Assembly (NCBI GenBank): GCA_011774835.1
Contig: JAACAK010000096.1
Coordinates: forward strand, 29,312-88,986
Reading direction: 5' to 3'
Source of the DNA: Candidatus Kutchimonas denitrificans
Lineage (GTDB): Bacteria; Gemmatimonadota; Gemmatimonadetes; Palauibacterales; KS3-K002
DNA length: 59,675 bases
The translations under genes and the position numbers were made by a program. Below the pieces are notes generated by a model. The model did no database searches and had not been told where the DNA came from. It saw only the letters and a program-made list of their open reading frames with translations. Shown one piece after another: positions 46,741 through 55,303 of the stretch; position 1 is the stretch's first letter; each line of letters starts with the position of its first letter.

Positions 46741-47760
46741 TCACAACTCCGCGTATATCTCGCTCGCCAAGTCCGCCGAGGCAAGTATCTTCGGCTTCGG
46801 GTCGCCGGCGTCGTTGGGCCACCGGACCAGCCGGATGGCGCCATCGATGATCTCCAGCCCGGTGATGTCACCGTCGCCGAAGGAACAACAGCCGGTGTTG
46901 AAGTAGCATGGCTTGACGGGCTGATCGGGAGCGTCGGTGTCACCGGGCTGCTCGCCTTCCTGCGCCTTGATCCATTCCAGCTCGGCCCGCAGCTCGGCGG
47001 CCCGGGGACCGCTGGCTTCGGCCAGCGCTTGCTCGAGCTCGGCGTGATGCGCGAGGCCGCCGAACACGGGGCGGTGTGTGTGTCCGGCCACGAACAAAGT
47101 CTTCTCGTGCCCAGCCGCCCAGGCGTACAACGTCCGATCGTGCTTCTGGCGCAGCTTGAAGTCTTTGGCCGGCGTCGTCGACGGCACCTTGAGGAACCGC
47201 TGGATCGGCCGCCAGACGTTCCGCACGACAAACTTCGCCAGCCAGCGATGTCGATCACTGAACGTGGTGCCCTGGTGACCGTGGGCCAGAAACAGCGTGC
47301 CCAGATCGGTTCCCTGCTGCTGGACCCTGAAGCGGGCCGCCTGCCTCACCTCGAACTCGGGAAAGAACTTCCGCAGGTATTTCTCGACGGACGACACCGA
47401 TTCCCATTCGTCGTCGTGATTGCCTGAGTACCGCAGGTAACGGCCGTCTTCGTAAAAGTCGGATTCGAGCTGCAGTGTATACTCGTACGACGCGACGACG
47501 TTCTTCGGCCGGCATTCCCACAGCTCCTCGACGTCGCCGAGCACGACCAGCGTATGGCCCGACTCGTAGTAGTAGCCCAGCGCCGCATGGTATGCCCGCT
47601 CGCAACGCCAGAAGTCATCCGCGCCGTCGCGCTGCCCCTTGTGGTGGTCGGAAAAGATGATGTACCGCGCCGTGTCCAGATCGAGAACCGATGCCTCCCC
47701 TTCGGCCGCGACGAACTCCTCTTCCAAGCGCTTGTGGATCCAGTCGGTTTCGCTGCTCAC
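46741..47760 (-). CDS. Calcineurin-like metallophosphoesterase
   Basis: A 339-residue phosphoesterase with the dimetal signatures in order: FSDHHKG (about 36-42), LGDVEELWE (74-82), SGNHDDEWE (112-120), AHGHQ and VAGHTHRPVF. The first block has His-His where D-x-H is usual, still fitting the family. GTG 47760 is chosen because AGGAGG lies 7 nt upstream. The blocks resemble UDP-diacylglucosamine hydrolase-like and Ser/Thr phosphatase-like enzymes; I cannot name the substrate. Confidence 0.83.
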   Translation of the reverse strand: MSSETDWIHKRLEEEFVAAEGEASVLDLDTARYIIFSDHHKGQRDGADDFWRCERAYHAALGYYYESGHTLVVLGDVEELWECRPKNVVASYEYTLQLESDFYEDGRYLRYSGNHDDEWESVSSVEKYLRKFFPEFEVRQAARFRVQQQGTDLGTLFLAHGHQGTTFSDRHRWLAKFVVRNVWRPIQRFLKVPSTTPAKDFKLRQKHDRTLYAWAAGHEKTLFVAGHTHRPVFGGLAHHAELEQALAEASGPRAAELRAELEWIKAQEGEQPGDTDAPDQPVKPCYFNTGCCSFGDGDITGLEIIDGAIRLVRWPNDAGDPKPKILASADLASEIYAEL

Positions 47761-47873
47761 CTGATTGCCTCCTTCCCGCCGGCACGCCTCCGGACTCTCC
47801 CGAGCCACGCCTCACTGGCCACCTTTGGTACGCGAACCGGCGGCCCACTTTCTCACCCCGGGCGGAAGCGCCG

Positions 47874-47934
47874 GATGATGGTGAGATGATAGACATCCCC
47901 CGGCGGGGGCGCCCAACTGATAGTCAGATGACAC
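47874..47934 (+). promoter_or_regulatory. Conserved upstream block of the second ECF sigma gene
   Basis: GATGATGGTGAGATGATAGAC (47874-47894; one box, single mismatches to copy A) and CTGATAG-N5-TGACAC (47917-47934) repeat the block found before the first ECF sigma gene. Spacing between boxes differs by 1 nt, and TGACAC lies 74-77 nt before the start codon. Confidence 0.65.
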
Positions 47935-48005
47935 TTCCTCGCTATCGTTGGAGCCAAGACCCAATCGAGCCAGCGGCTCGACCCCTCGTGGCATGGAGGT
48001 GAATG

Positions 48006-48578
48006 ATGCCCCCCTCAACCTTTCTAAAGCCGCTCCAGGAGTCCGGCTCGGATCCCGTGTCCCGAGCGCTCGACCGCACACTCCTCAGATACGCCAGTCT
48101 GCTCAGACGAGTGGCACGAGAATACCAGTTGCCATCCGGTGATGCGGATGAGGTGCTGCAGGAGGTTCGGATCCGCCTCTGGCGATCGCTGTCGGCGAGT
48201 GAGAAGATCCTGGCGGTACCACCGTCATACGTTTATCGGGTCGCGGTAAGCGCGGCGCTGGACCTTTTCCGGCGTCGCCGTGCGCGACGCGAGGATCCGG
48301 TCGACTGGCTGGACGATCGATGTTCCTCGCGAGCGGCTCGACCGGACCAGGCGTTGGGAGCGTCCGAGATGGCGGACGAGCTCTCCCGAAGCATCGCCGC
48401 TCTGGCAAAGCCACGGCGAGTGGTCGTGCGTCTGCACCTGGCCGGATATCACCGGACCGAGATCGCACGTCTGCTGAACTGGACCGAGGCCAAGACCCGC
48501 AACCTGTTGTATCGAGGGTTGGCGGACTTGCGCAGACAGCTGGTGGAAGTCGGGGACGCGGTGGAAGGGCCGGAATGA
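48006..48578 (+). CDS. ECF-type RNA polymerase sigma factor (copy B)
   Basis: A 190-residue sigma factor paralogous to the one at 26422. Region 2 has DADEVLQEVRIRLWRSL and VYRVAVSAALDLFRRRRARRED; region 4 has VVVRLHLAGYHRTEIARLLNWTEAKTRNLLYRGLADLRRQL, nearly the same recognition helix. GGAGGT lies 5 nt before ATG 48006; the ATG at 48003 is too close to it. A zinc-finger protein gene 371 nt downstream may encode its anti-sigma factor. Confidence 0.87.
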   Translation: MPPSTFLKPLQESGSDPVSRALDRTLLRYASLLRRVAREYQLPSGDADEVLQEVRIRLWRSLSASEKILAVPPSYVYRVAVSAALDLFRRRRARREDPVDWLDDRCSSRAARPDQALGASEMADELSRSIAALAKPRRVVVRLHLAGYHRTEIARLLNWTEAKTRNLLYRGLADLRRQLVEVGDAVEGPE

Positions 48579-48657
48579 CGGGTGGCGCGGGCATAAGCCC
48601 GGCTGGCGGCCATACGCGTGATCTTGCAGCAGTTCAGGGGCCGTCTAGCTTTAAAAT

Positions 48658-48768
48658 CGACCTTGCAAGCCGCCTGGGCGACGGAACCATAGGCAACGCA
48701 TGGCGCGACGTGCTGAACGTTCGGGGCGGTGCAAGGTCGTTGAGCCTACCGTCGGCCCAAACGGCCGA
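48658..48768 (+). ncRNA. Possible structured RNA between sigma and zinc-finger genes
   Basis: CGACCTTGCA (48658-48667) and TGCAAGGTCG (48730-48739) are perfect reverse complements, extended by CCGCC (48670-48674) and GGCGG (48725-48729) past a 2-nt bulge. This encloses about 50 nt. A second hairpin TCGGCC/GGCCGA lies at 48752-48768. The strand is not known; plus is assumed from the neighbours. The rest of 48579-48949 has a small hairpin (CGGGC/GCCCG, 48588-48601) after the sigma stop and nothing else I can support. Confidence 0.35.
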
Positions 48769-48949
48769 TCCCGCCACGGTCAGAAGTTTCTGGCACGTTA
48801 TCCCGTCGTAAGCGCAGCGTACAGCGCCAGGGTAATCCGCGCTTCTTAAGCCCCGCCAGGCAGCGGCAGAAGTCGGTCCGGAGATCGGGTGAAACAACGT
48901 CCCGCCCGCCATACTAATGTCTCGGTAATACCGTGCGGGAGAAGGACAC

Positions 48950-49192
48950 GTGGGGAAGAAGCGAGGCCTCGAACATGAGCTGAAGGAAGCCTACGCCACG
49001 ATCCTGGCGAGGCGCGCCGACGAACGCCGCGCTGCCTGCCCAGCCCCGGACACGCTGCTGGCGATCGTGGAAAACACGATCGGCCAGGCACGACGACTGG
49101 AACTGCTCGACCATGTGGCGGGCTGCGGCGCCTGCCTACGCGAATTCAGATTGCTGCAGAGCATCGCCGAAGGCCGCAGAGCGCTCGACTAA
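48950..49192 (+). CDS. Small zinc-finger protein, anti-sigma-like
   Basis: An 80-residue protein starting at GTG with GAGAAGGA upstream. LLDHVAGCGACLREFRLLQSIAEG carries the H-x3-C-x2-C motif of zinc-finger anti-sigma domains, and an earlier Cys (ACPAPDTLL) precedes it. There is no membrane helix, so it would be a soluble anti-sigma or sensor. It lies downstream of ECF copy B on the same strand, which supports that role, though the gap of 371 nt is large. The stop is 3 nt from the convergent patatin gene. Confidence 0.65.
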   Translation: MGKKRGLEHELKEAYATILARRADERRAACPAPDTLLAIVENTIGQARRLELLDHVAGCGACLREFRLLQSIAEGRRALD

Positions 49193-49195
49193 GCC

Positions 49196-51286
49196 CTACA
49201 TGGTCTTCAGCTTGTCCGCGGCTTCTTCGGCGAAGGTCGCCTTGGCCAGTTGGTAACCCAGCTCCCTGTAGGCTTCGAACTGTTCCTCGTCGAAGAACTG
49301 GTCCGCCGTCGTCTGGTCGGGAAAAGCCGGATTGGCGCTTTTGTAACCGTACAGATCGGCCGGGAGATTCGGCGTCACGACGCTCTTTATATAAAACAGC
49401 GTACCGGTGCTGCCATCGTGGTAAGTGATGTCGGCGATGGCGTAGCCGCGCCTGGCGAGACCGAATCTCTCCGCCAACACCCCCGTGGCCGAGCCGGGGA
49501 GCAGGTCCTCGAGTCCAAGCTCGGGTCGGAAGCGGATCCGCGCGCCAAAGTCCACGCGCGCCCGCTCCAACGCGTTCTCCAGGTCGCCGAAACGAAACTC
49601 GGGATCTGCGCCGGCGTCAGACGCGATGATCACCGACAGTTGCCTCCGTATCAGCTCGTACAGGCCGAGGTTCTCGAAGTGGCCGCCGTCGCTCAGCTCC
49701 AGCGACCGGCTGTCCTCGCTAAAGCCACGGCCAAGCACACCGCGGGACAGGCCGGGAACCAGGAAGTTCGGCGGCAGCGGCATCCGTTTCTTGAAACTCG
49801 GGTTTGGGATCCAGTAACCGAGCCGCAGGTTGAGCAACGACATCAGCGCCGCCACGAGCCGGTTCCGCATCAGGCCCTTACCCGCCACCCCGGTGTGCGG
49901 GTTCACGGCGGCGCCCGAGATCGCCATGGCAGTCGCCAGCGTCATCCCCCGGCTACCGGTCTTCATGAACGTATCCGTGGAGCGCCAACCTGTCGCATCG
50001 CTTCCGCAGAAAAGGGGAGACAGGATGAAGTTATCGCCCCCACGACCGCGGTATCTCGAAGTGGGTGAGTCGACGAGCACGACGTTCGTGTTGATGAGGT
50101 GATAGGGTCGCGGGTTCCCCTCGTCGCACATCTCCTCCAGAAGCGCGTAGTCGGCCCCCGTGGCCGGCTCCCATTCACCGCGATGTACCGTCTCGGCGTC
50201 AGGCAGGAAGGTCTCCATCAGGCGATCGCGATACATGCGGTGAAGCCCGACGTAATTCAGGTTCACGACGAGCCCGAACAGCAGCGCGACGGCCAGTGCG
50301 GCGACGAACCACCAGATGGAAGGGCGCGAGTCAGCGAGCGCGTAGGCGCCGAGGAGTAGCCCATAAATCAGAGCCGCCGCACCGATCACTACACGGGCAC
50401 CCGACGCGAGACCTCCGCTCGACTTTTTCGGCTGGTGCGCCCGGATGAACTCGATCACTCCCAACAGCACACCGAGCACGGTCGACGTTCCCGCGGCGGC
50501 GGCCAACCTCAGTCCCGTGTCCGCCAGTTCCGCCGCATACGGCAGCGAACCGACGAGAGCCAGCAGGATGACGGTCACCCACAATCTCCCGGTGAGCCGC
50601 TGACCGGCGATCGACCTCGCGTAGCGTTTGCCGGTACGTGTACTACCGAGAAGTGTCCGGACCGAGAACACCAGAGCCAGGATCGCCAGGCTGGCCACGA
50701 CGAGAGCCGCGAGCCAGATCGCCGGGTTCAGAGCGACGCCGCGCAACGGCCACGCGCCGGCCAACTCGGCGGTCGACCACGCCTGGAACACACCGATCCT
50801 ATGGAGAACCCACATGATTACGACCAGCACGGCGAAGTAGACGAAGAGCGAGACGAAGAGGCTTCGGAGGGTCACGCCGATCAGAGATACGAGGTTGAGC
50901 CCTCGGCCCGGCGTGAGATAGCTGGCGTGCTGCCGGATGTAGTCCAGTATATCGTTGCGTTTGGCGCCCGTCCGCCCTCCCACCAGCCGTGCCCCGAATG
51001 GGAAGTTCTCGACATCGAGCCCCGCAGAACTCCCGTCCGGGAAGTTCCGCTTCAAGAACCAGGTGAGCGACGAGCCGATGTAGCCACCACCCGAAACCGT
51101 CGAGAGATAGTCCACCTTCTTCAGGATCTTCGTCCTCACCAGGGCCTGCAGAACGCCGAGGCCGAAGGACGCCGAGCGGATCCCACCCCCCGAGATCGCC
51201 AGGCCGCAGGCCGGCTCCACTCCGATGCGTTTTCTCTCTTCCTCCTTGACCTGCTCGTACCCGGTGGCCGCCTCGCCGTTCGCCAT
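49196..51286 (-). CDS. Patatin-like phospholipase with membrane domain
   Basis: A 696-residue protein. LAISGGGIRSASFGLGVLQAL (about 29-49) is the oxyanion block, LSTVSGGGYIG (61-71) holds the nucleophile Ser65, and LSDGGHFENLGLYELI carries the dyad Asp near 550. Between them, about 140-355, six or more hydrophobic helices are inserted, so the catalytic halves flank a membrane domain. Patatins hydrolyse acyl groups of membrane lipids. It is the last gene of the minus-strand envelope cluster; a ribosome binding site (GGAGTGAGGA) precedes the ATG. Confidence 0.85.
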   Translation of the reverse strand: MANGEAATGYEQVKEEERKRIGVEPACGLAISGGGIRSASFGLGVLQALVRTKILKKVDYLSTVSGGGYIGSSLTWFLKRNFPDGSSAGLDVENFPFGARLVGGRTGAKRNDILDYIRQHASYLTPGRGLNLVSLIGVTLRSLFVSLFVYFAVLVVIMWVLHRIGVFQAWSTAELAGAWPLRGVALNPAIWLAALVVASLAILALVFSVRTLLGSTRTGKRYARSIAGQRLTGRLWVTVILLALVGSLPYAAELADTGLRLAAAAGTSTVLGVLLGVIEFIRAHQPKKSSGGLASGARVVIGAAALIYGLLLGAYALADSRPSIWWFVAALAVALLFGLVVNLNYVGLHRMYRDRLMETFLPDAETVHRGEWEPATGADYALLEEMCDEGNPRPYHLINTNVVLVDSPTSRYRGRGGDNFILSPLFCGSDATGWRSTDTFMKTGSRGMTLATAMAISGAAVNPHTGVAGKGLMRNRLVAALMSLLNLRLGYWIPNPSFKKRMPLPPNFLVPGLSRGVLGRGFSEDSRSLELSDGGHFENLGLYELIRRQLSVIIASDAGADPEFRFGDLENALERARVDFGARIRFRPELGLEDLLPGSATGVLAERFGLARRGYAIADITYHDGSTGTLFYIKSVVTPNLPADLYGYKSANPAFPDQTTADQFFDEEQFEAYRELGYQLAKATFAEEAADKLKTM

Positions 51287-51349
51287 ATGGCTATCCTCAC
51301 TCCGATTGGTTCGGTCTGCTACGCGCCACCTCGCGACCGCTACTGACGG

Positions 51350-52444
51350 CTACTCCAGATCGAGCAATTTCTGACCGCCGAAGAACACTTCCAAACCGAC
51401 GTGCACGCTGCGGGCATCAGCAAAAGTAGGCGGAATATCACCGTCCGCATATCTGATGCTGAAGCTCTTGTCCTCGGTCAGCGGCAAGCTGAGACTGAGG
51501 GACACGTAGCTGCGGGAAAGCGACTGATCCGGATCGAGCCTGGGGTCGCCAAGATCCTCTAGAGTCCGCCAGAAGTGCCAATCGATCAGGAAGCGCGAGC
51601 CCTTGCCGACGAGCCCGACCATCCCCCACTGGAGCTCGAGGTGCAGGCGCGGGTCGTCGAAGTCACGCCCGTCGCGATTCAGCTTGAACGCCGCATCGAG
51701 ACCGACGGTGGCGAAGATCGGCTGAATGCCGTCGAATGGATGCACGAACAGGCTGAGTAAGGCACTTCCCGAGGCGTCGTGCAGACTCAGATCCTGTGTG
51801 GTGTTCTCGGTGAGCGCGAGCGTCGGACGGAACCCGAAGCGCGGTCCGAGAAGTATCACCCGCGGCCGCCAGTAGACGGCGAGCTTCCAGTGGTTGTTCG
51901 GGTCGCTCGCGTTGGCGGTCGCCGATCCATCGAAGCTGAATTCGAACCGACCCGGGAGCTCCTTGGCCAGCTCGAACTCCACACCCAGGTCGCCGAGATC
52001 GCTAGTCGTGCTGTCGCCCTGGGCGATCTTCGGCTTGATCGACCGCTTCCAAGGCTTCGGTTTCCCGCTCTCGAATTCTGCGCAGGAAACCTGGCCCTCG
52101 AGCTGTCGGAATTCGACCTCACCTTCCAGGTCGCGGAAATGGATCGTATAAGTTCGCTCGCACGTCACGTCCACTCCAAGGAACCGCACACCTCGCCCCG
52201 GTCGAGCCAGCCATAGCACCGGCTGCGGCAGTTCGACCTCGACCCCCGTTTCACTTTCGACCAGGTTGTACGCAGTGACGTCGAGAAGGATGGCAGCAGG
52301 AAAGCTGTCGGCGATCGCGACGTTGATCTGGTACAGGCCATCCCTGTACTGCATGGCCTCGGCATCCGTGATCCCCTGGGCAGGGACGGCCTGCGCGGAC
52401 ACGAAGAACGTGACAGCTGCTGCTGCGAGACCCCTGAGCCGCAT
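51350..52444 (-). CDS. Secreted, probable outer-membrane beta-barrel protein
   Basis: A 364-residue protein with a Sec signal peptide (about 1-23, cleavage after VPAQ). Residues 25-130 form a beta-rich, Cys-containing domain (VTCERTYTIHFRDLEG; QVSCAEFESG). From about 150 amphipathic strands alternate, as in outer-membrane barrels (HLELQWGMVGLVG; YVSLSLSLPLTEDKSFSIRYADG). I do not recognise the family. GGAGGG lies 9 nt before the ATG. It sits 63 nt before the patatin gene and 77 nt after the small acidic protein gene. Confidence 0.7.
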   Translation of the reverse strand: MRLRGLAAAAVTFFVSAQAVPAQGITDAEAMQYRDGLYQINVAIADSFPAAILLDVTAYNLVESETGVEVELPQPVLWLARPGRGVRFLGVDVTCERTYTIHFRDLEGEVEFRQLEGQVSCAEFESGKPKPWKRSIKPKIAQGDSTTSDLGDLGVEFELAKELPGRFEFSFDGSATANASDPNNHWKLAVYWRPRVILLGPRFGFRPTLALTENTTQDLSLHDASGSALLSLFVHPFDGIQPIFATVGLDAAFKLNRDGRDFDDPRLHLELQWGMVGLVGKGSRFLIDWHFWRTLEDLGDPRLDPDQSLSRSYVSLSLSLPLTEDKSFSIRYADGDIPPTFADARSVHVGLEVFFGGQKLLDLE

Positions 52445-52521
52445 GGTAGGATACCCTCCAGTTGTTTGCCAGTCGGATCAGCGAGAGCCGAGGGCGGTTT
52501 ACGCTCTTTTGTCCACCACCC

Positions 52522-52821
52522 TCAGGTGTATTCGGCAATCTCGTTGGCCAGCGCGCCTATCGATACACCCCGGTCGAAGATCGTCCCGTCGCTGGGAGAA
52601 AGGAACGGTTCGGTACCGCCGGTTAGCTGCTGCAACTCGTCCCGCATCCGCTCGAAGAGGGCTTGCTTCTTGAACTCCGGATCATCGGAGAGTTCCTGGT
52701 CGAACAACGCCAGATCCGGCAATTCGATCTCGGCAATCTCCTCATCCGACAGATTGGGATCCACAGCGTTGACGTCCTTGAACAGCTTGATCAGAGTTCG
52801 CTGAACATCCTCACTGGTCAT
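52522..52821 (-). CDS. Small acidic protein, unknown
   Basis: A 99-residue acidic, helical protein (DPNLSDEEIAEIELPDLALFDQELSDDPEFKKQ) with no signal peptide or membrane helix. AGGAGG lies 6 nt before the ATG, and it keeps the direction and tight spacing of the cluster, so I take it as a real gene. No family recognised; a cytoplasmic partner or chaperone of a neighbour is possible. Confidence 0.65.
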   Translation of the reverse strand: MTSEDVQRTLIKLFKDVNAVDPNLSDEEIAEIELPDLALFDQELSDDPEFKKQALFERMRDELQQLTGGTEPFLSPSDGTIFDRGVSIGALANEIAEYT

Positions 52822-52851
52822 CGCTGGCCTCCTTTCCGCCAGGCGGTATCA

Positions 52852-53751
52852 TCAGGTGCCCGAACGCGCGTTCTGTGGTTGAGGTTGTGCTGGCTTGCCG
52901 CCGGCTGCCCGCAGACTGGTCACTCGATTGAGTAAGTCGAACCAGAAAGGCGCCCCGAGTGAGACCGCCAGGACGGTGAGCAGCAGACCGGCGGCCTTTT
53001 TCACCCAGCCACCGAGCCCATCGGGCGCCTCGCTCCAGCCGAGTCCGATCCGCGATTGCTGGATCTGCTGCCTGAGCCGATCCAGGTCCTCCGTCGGCGT
53101 GGCGGCCGTGTCCGCCGGTTCGGCAGCGGCGAAGCGTTCCGCGCTGGCCACGAGAGCCGCACGCGCCGCCTCATCGCGGAGCAGCGCGCCACCGAGCGCC
53201 AGGGTGTCGGCGTTGAGGGCCACGGTCACAGCGAAGGCCAGTGCCAGCAGTATCAGCTGCGCTTTTCGCTTGTACCAGCCCGACACGCGGGCCATGCTGT
53301 CGTCGAACCAGTTCTCGACCGATGCACGGAAGGAGATGAGGTTCCCTTCGGCCTGCTCGAGCAGGGTACGAAGCGCTTCTTTGAGTTGTGCGGAATCCAG
53401 ACCGTCGACTTTCTTTCGCAGCTCGGCGAACCGCTCCGGACCCTCCTGCGGCGATGATAACTCGAGCACGTCCAGCAGAGCGGACCTGAACAAGCGTGAC
53501 GGGATGTAAGAGGGCTTGCGCTGTCCTTGCTTACGTCCGAGGGCTTTGACCAACGGGTGGTCGTACACCTTCCGTGCGATGTCGACGCCCTCGGGATCGT
53601 CGAGCATGTTACGGATGCCCTCCTCCAGGTTCTTGGCCCGCATCCGCAACCAACCTGCCAGCATCTCGTTCAGCGCCGAGCACACCAGGCTGAGTATGAG
53701 GTAAATGAACAGCAACCCGATCGCGACTTCCACTATCGCCGAACCGAACAT
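52852..53751 (-). CDS. Inner-membrane protein, uncharacterised conserved type
   Basis: A 299-residue protein. An N-terminal helix (about 5-28, VEVAIGLLFIYLILSLVCSALNE) is followed by a cytoplasmic helical region, a helix near 166-185 (LILLALAFAVTVALNADTLA) and a C-terminal helix before SLGAPFWFDLLNRV. I recall proteins with this pattern (NEmlaxxlrxRaknLexGIxxLLdd; ALNADT; SLGAPFWFDLLN) as widespread and uncharacterised. GGGAGGTG precedes the ATG. It lies 30 nt from the small acidic protein gene. Confidence 0.75.
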   Translation of the reverse strand: MFGSAIVEVAIGLLFIYLILSLVCSALNEMLAGWLRMRAKNLEEGIRNMLDDPEGVDIARKVYDHPLVKALGRKQGQRKPSYIPSRLFRSALLDVLELSSPQEGPERFAELRKKVDGLDSAQLKEALRTLLEQAEGNLISFRASVENWFDDSMARVSGWYKRKAQLILLALAFAVTVALNADTLALGGALLRDEAARAALVASAERFAAAEPADTAATPTEDLDRLRQQIQQSRIGLGWSEAPDGLGGWVKKAAGLLLTVLAVSLGAPFWFDLLNRVTSLRAAGGKPAQPQPQNARSGT

Positions 53752-53793
53752 CGGACACCTCCCGTTCCAGAATCGGTATCGCTTCGCCGCCGG

Positions 53794-54684
53794 TTACAGC
53801 CCGCTCCAACCCCTATCGGTGACCTTGAGCCACGCCTGGTTCCGGAATCGATAGGTGGAGCACACCTTCTCCCAGGTCCACAGATCGTCCCGTTCCCACC
53901 AGTTCTCGGGAGGTCTTCCCTCCAGATCGCGAAGATTGCCGATCTTCCTGAACCCCACGCCGTCGAGGTTATAGGAGCTGTTCGACTCCAGGGTGAGGAC
54001 GCGGTCGGTTTCCGCATGATGGTCGACGATCAAAAAGGTGTGGCCACCCCGCCACTGGTGTCGCCACCCCTGCACGATCGTCCAGGGGTGCGGGGGCGCG
54101 TCCGGTTCCGAGACCGGCAGAGCCAGCTCCGTCTCGACCGCAGCTGTGACGGGCGAGTAGAAATCGTCGGCAGAGAAGATCATCATCTGGCCGTGCCGCT
54201 CGGCGTCCCATTCGAGGTCGGTCGCATCGGCCCACGCGCGTACGAGCAGCGCCTCGACGAAGGTGCAGCAGTTGTTCGTGGCGGGTGGCGCGACGGGAAT
54301 GCGGACGCCGGGGAGCTCGAACGGATAGCGCGCCTCGTCGAGGTCGTAAGTGAAGTCGTGGAATCGGGGCAAGAGATCGACCAGGGCCTGTTCCGGAAGC
54401 GCCCTGGGGTCGTCCTCGAACGACCGCCGCTCGGTCGAGGTCCGGGGCTGCTCGCTGATGTCCGCGTAACGCTGGCCCTTCCAGCGCGTGCAGATCCAGG
54501 TGTCGGAGGCACCCAGCACCGGGGCCGACACCAGCGCGTAGTCAGAATTCTCGTCGGGATGATCCGTACGGTAATCCAGGACCGTATAGCGCCCGGGCTC
54601 CAGAAAACCCTCGCGCTGTGATGCCGTGCTCGGCTCGACGAAGCCGGGAAGGCGGACCTTGAGGTCAGCGACTCGCTTGCTCAT
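53794..54684 (-). CDS. SH3-like plus NlpC/CHAP-like cysteine hydrolase (putative)
   Basis: A 296-residue protein without a signal peptide. Residues about 25-75 (EPGRYTVLDY; DYALVSAPVLGASDTWICTRW) resemble a bacterial SH3 domain. Residues about 130-260 have NNCCTFVEALLVRAW (Cys139/Cys140), GGHTFLIVDHH (His215) and LTLESNSS, in the order Cys-His-polar of NlpC/P60 and CHAP hydrolases. The family cuts peptidoglycan peptides or other amides. ATG 54684 follows GGGAG by 7 nt. If correct, its lack of a signal peptide is odd next to so many exported proteins. Assignment is by motif only. Confidence 0.6.
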   Translation of the reverse strand: MSKRVADLKVRLPGFVEPSTASQREGFLEPGRYTVLDYRTDHPDENSDYALVSAPVLGASDTWICTRWKGQRYADISEQPRTSTERRSFEDDPRALPEQALVDLLPRFHDFTYDLDEARYPFELPGVRIPVAPPATNNCCTFVEALLVRAWADATDLEWDAERHGQMMIFSADDFYSPVTAAVETELALPVSEPDAPPHPWTIVQGWRHQWRGGHTFLIVDHHAETDRVLTLESNSSYNLDGVGFRKIGNLRDLEGRPPENWWERDDLWTWEKVCSTYRFRNQAWLKVTDRGWSGL

Positions 54685-54753
54685 TCGTGGCTCCCGTTTC
54701 TCACCCGACTGCGTGCCGTGGACCGACACCCTCTTTTTGAACACTCCCATCGC

Positions 54754-55290
54754 TCAGAATATCGGCAGCGAAACGCCCAACAGGGCCCCGGCGTTCGACT
54801 CCTGAAGAAAGCCCCACACACGGAGTCGCTTGATCGCCACACCGACGAGGATAGCGGGGTCCTCATCGTCTGTCGCTCCCAAACCGCCCTCGACACTCAG
54901 CCAGGGCTCACCGCGGAGCCGCTTGTAGTCCTCGAGCAAACTCTTGTACCCCTCCACGACCTGTTCCAGCTCGACGATGTACTCCCTCTGATGGGCGAGC
55001 GTCGTGTCGTAACGGGCGCGGACCAGCTCGTAGGTGGCGAGCAGCGAGTCCTTTATGGCCAGCTTCCGCTCGGCCGACAGCAGATCGGCTTTGACCTTGA
55101 GAGATTTACGGGCCATTTCTTCGGTGATCGCCAGCATGACTTCCCCGTCGACCCTCACCAGATAGGACCCGTCCTCGTTCTCCTGAACGACGACCGCGCG
55201 AACCGAATCGTCCTGGGCGCACAGCGTCGTGGGCACGACGGCCCCCGATAAACACAGGCCAACAAGTGCGGCGAGCTTCGTCCTGATCAT
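54754..55290 (-). CDS. Secreted coiled-coil protein
   Basis: A 178-residue protein with a signal peptide (about 1-25, cleavage after TLCAQ). A long helix, probably coiled coil, spans about 60-130 (MARKSLKVKADLLSAERKLAIKDSLLATYELVRARYDTTL). The end is beta-like and closes with Phe (NAGALLGVSLPIF). ATG 55290 has AGGTGG upstream and opens the signal peptide. It could be a periplasmic or outer-membrane-anchored spacer. It is 13 nt after the membrane coiled-coil gene. Confidence 0.68.
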   Translation of the reverse strand: MIRTKLAALVGLCLSGAVVPTTLCAQDDSVRAVVVQENEDGSYLVRVDGEVMLAITEEMARKSLKVKADLLSAERKLAIKDSLLATYELVRARYDTTLAHQREYIVELEQVVEGYKSLLEDYKRLRGEPWLSVEGGLGATDDEDPAILVGVAIKRLRVWGFLQESNAGALLGVSLPIF

Positions 55291-55303
55291 CGTCACCACC
55301 TCG

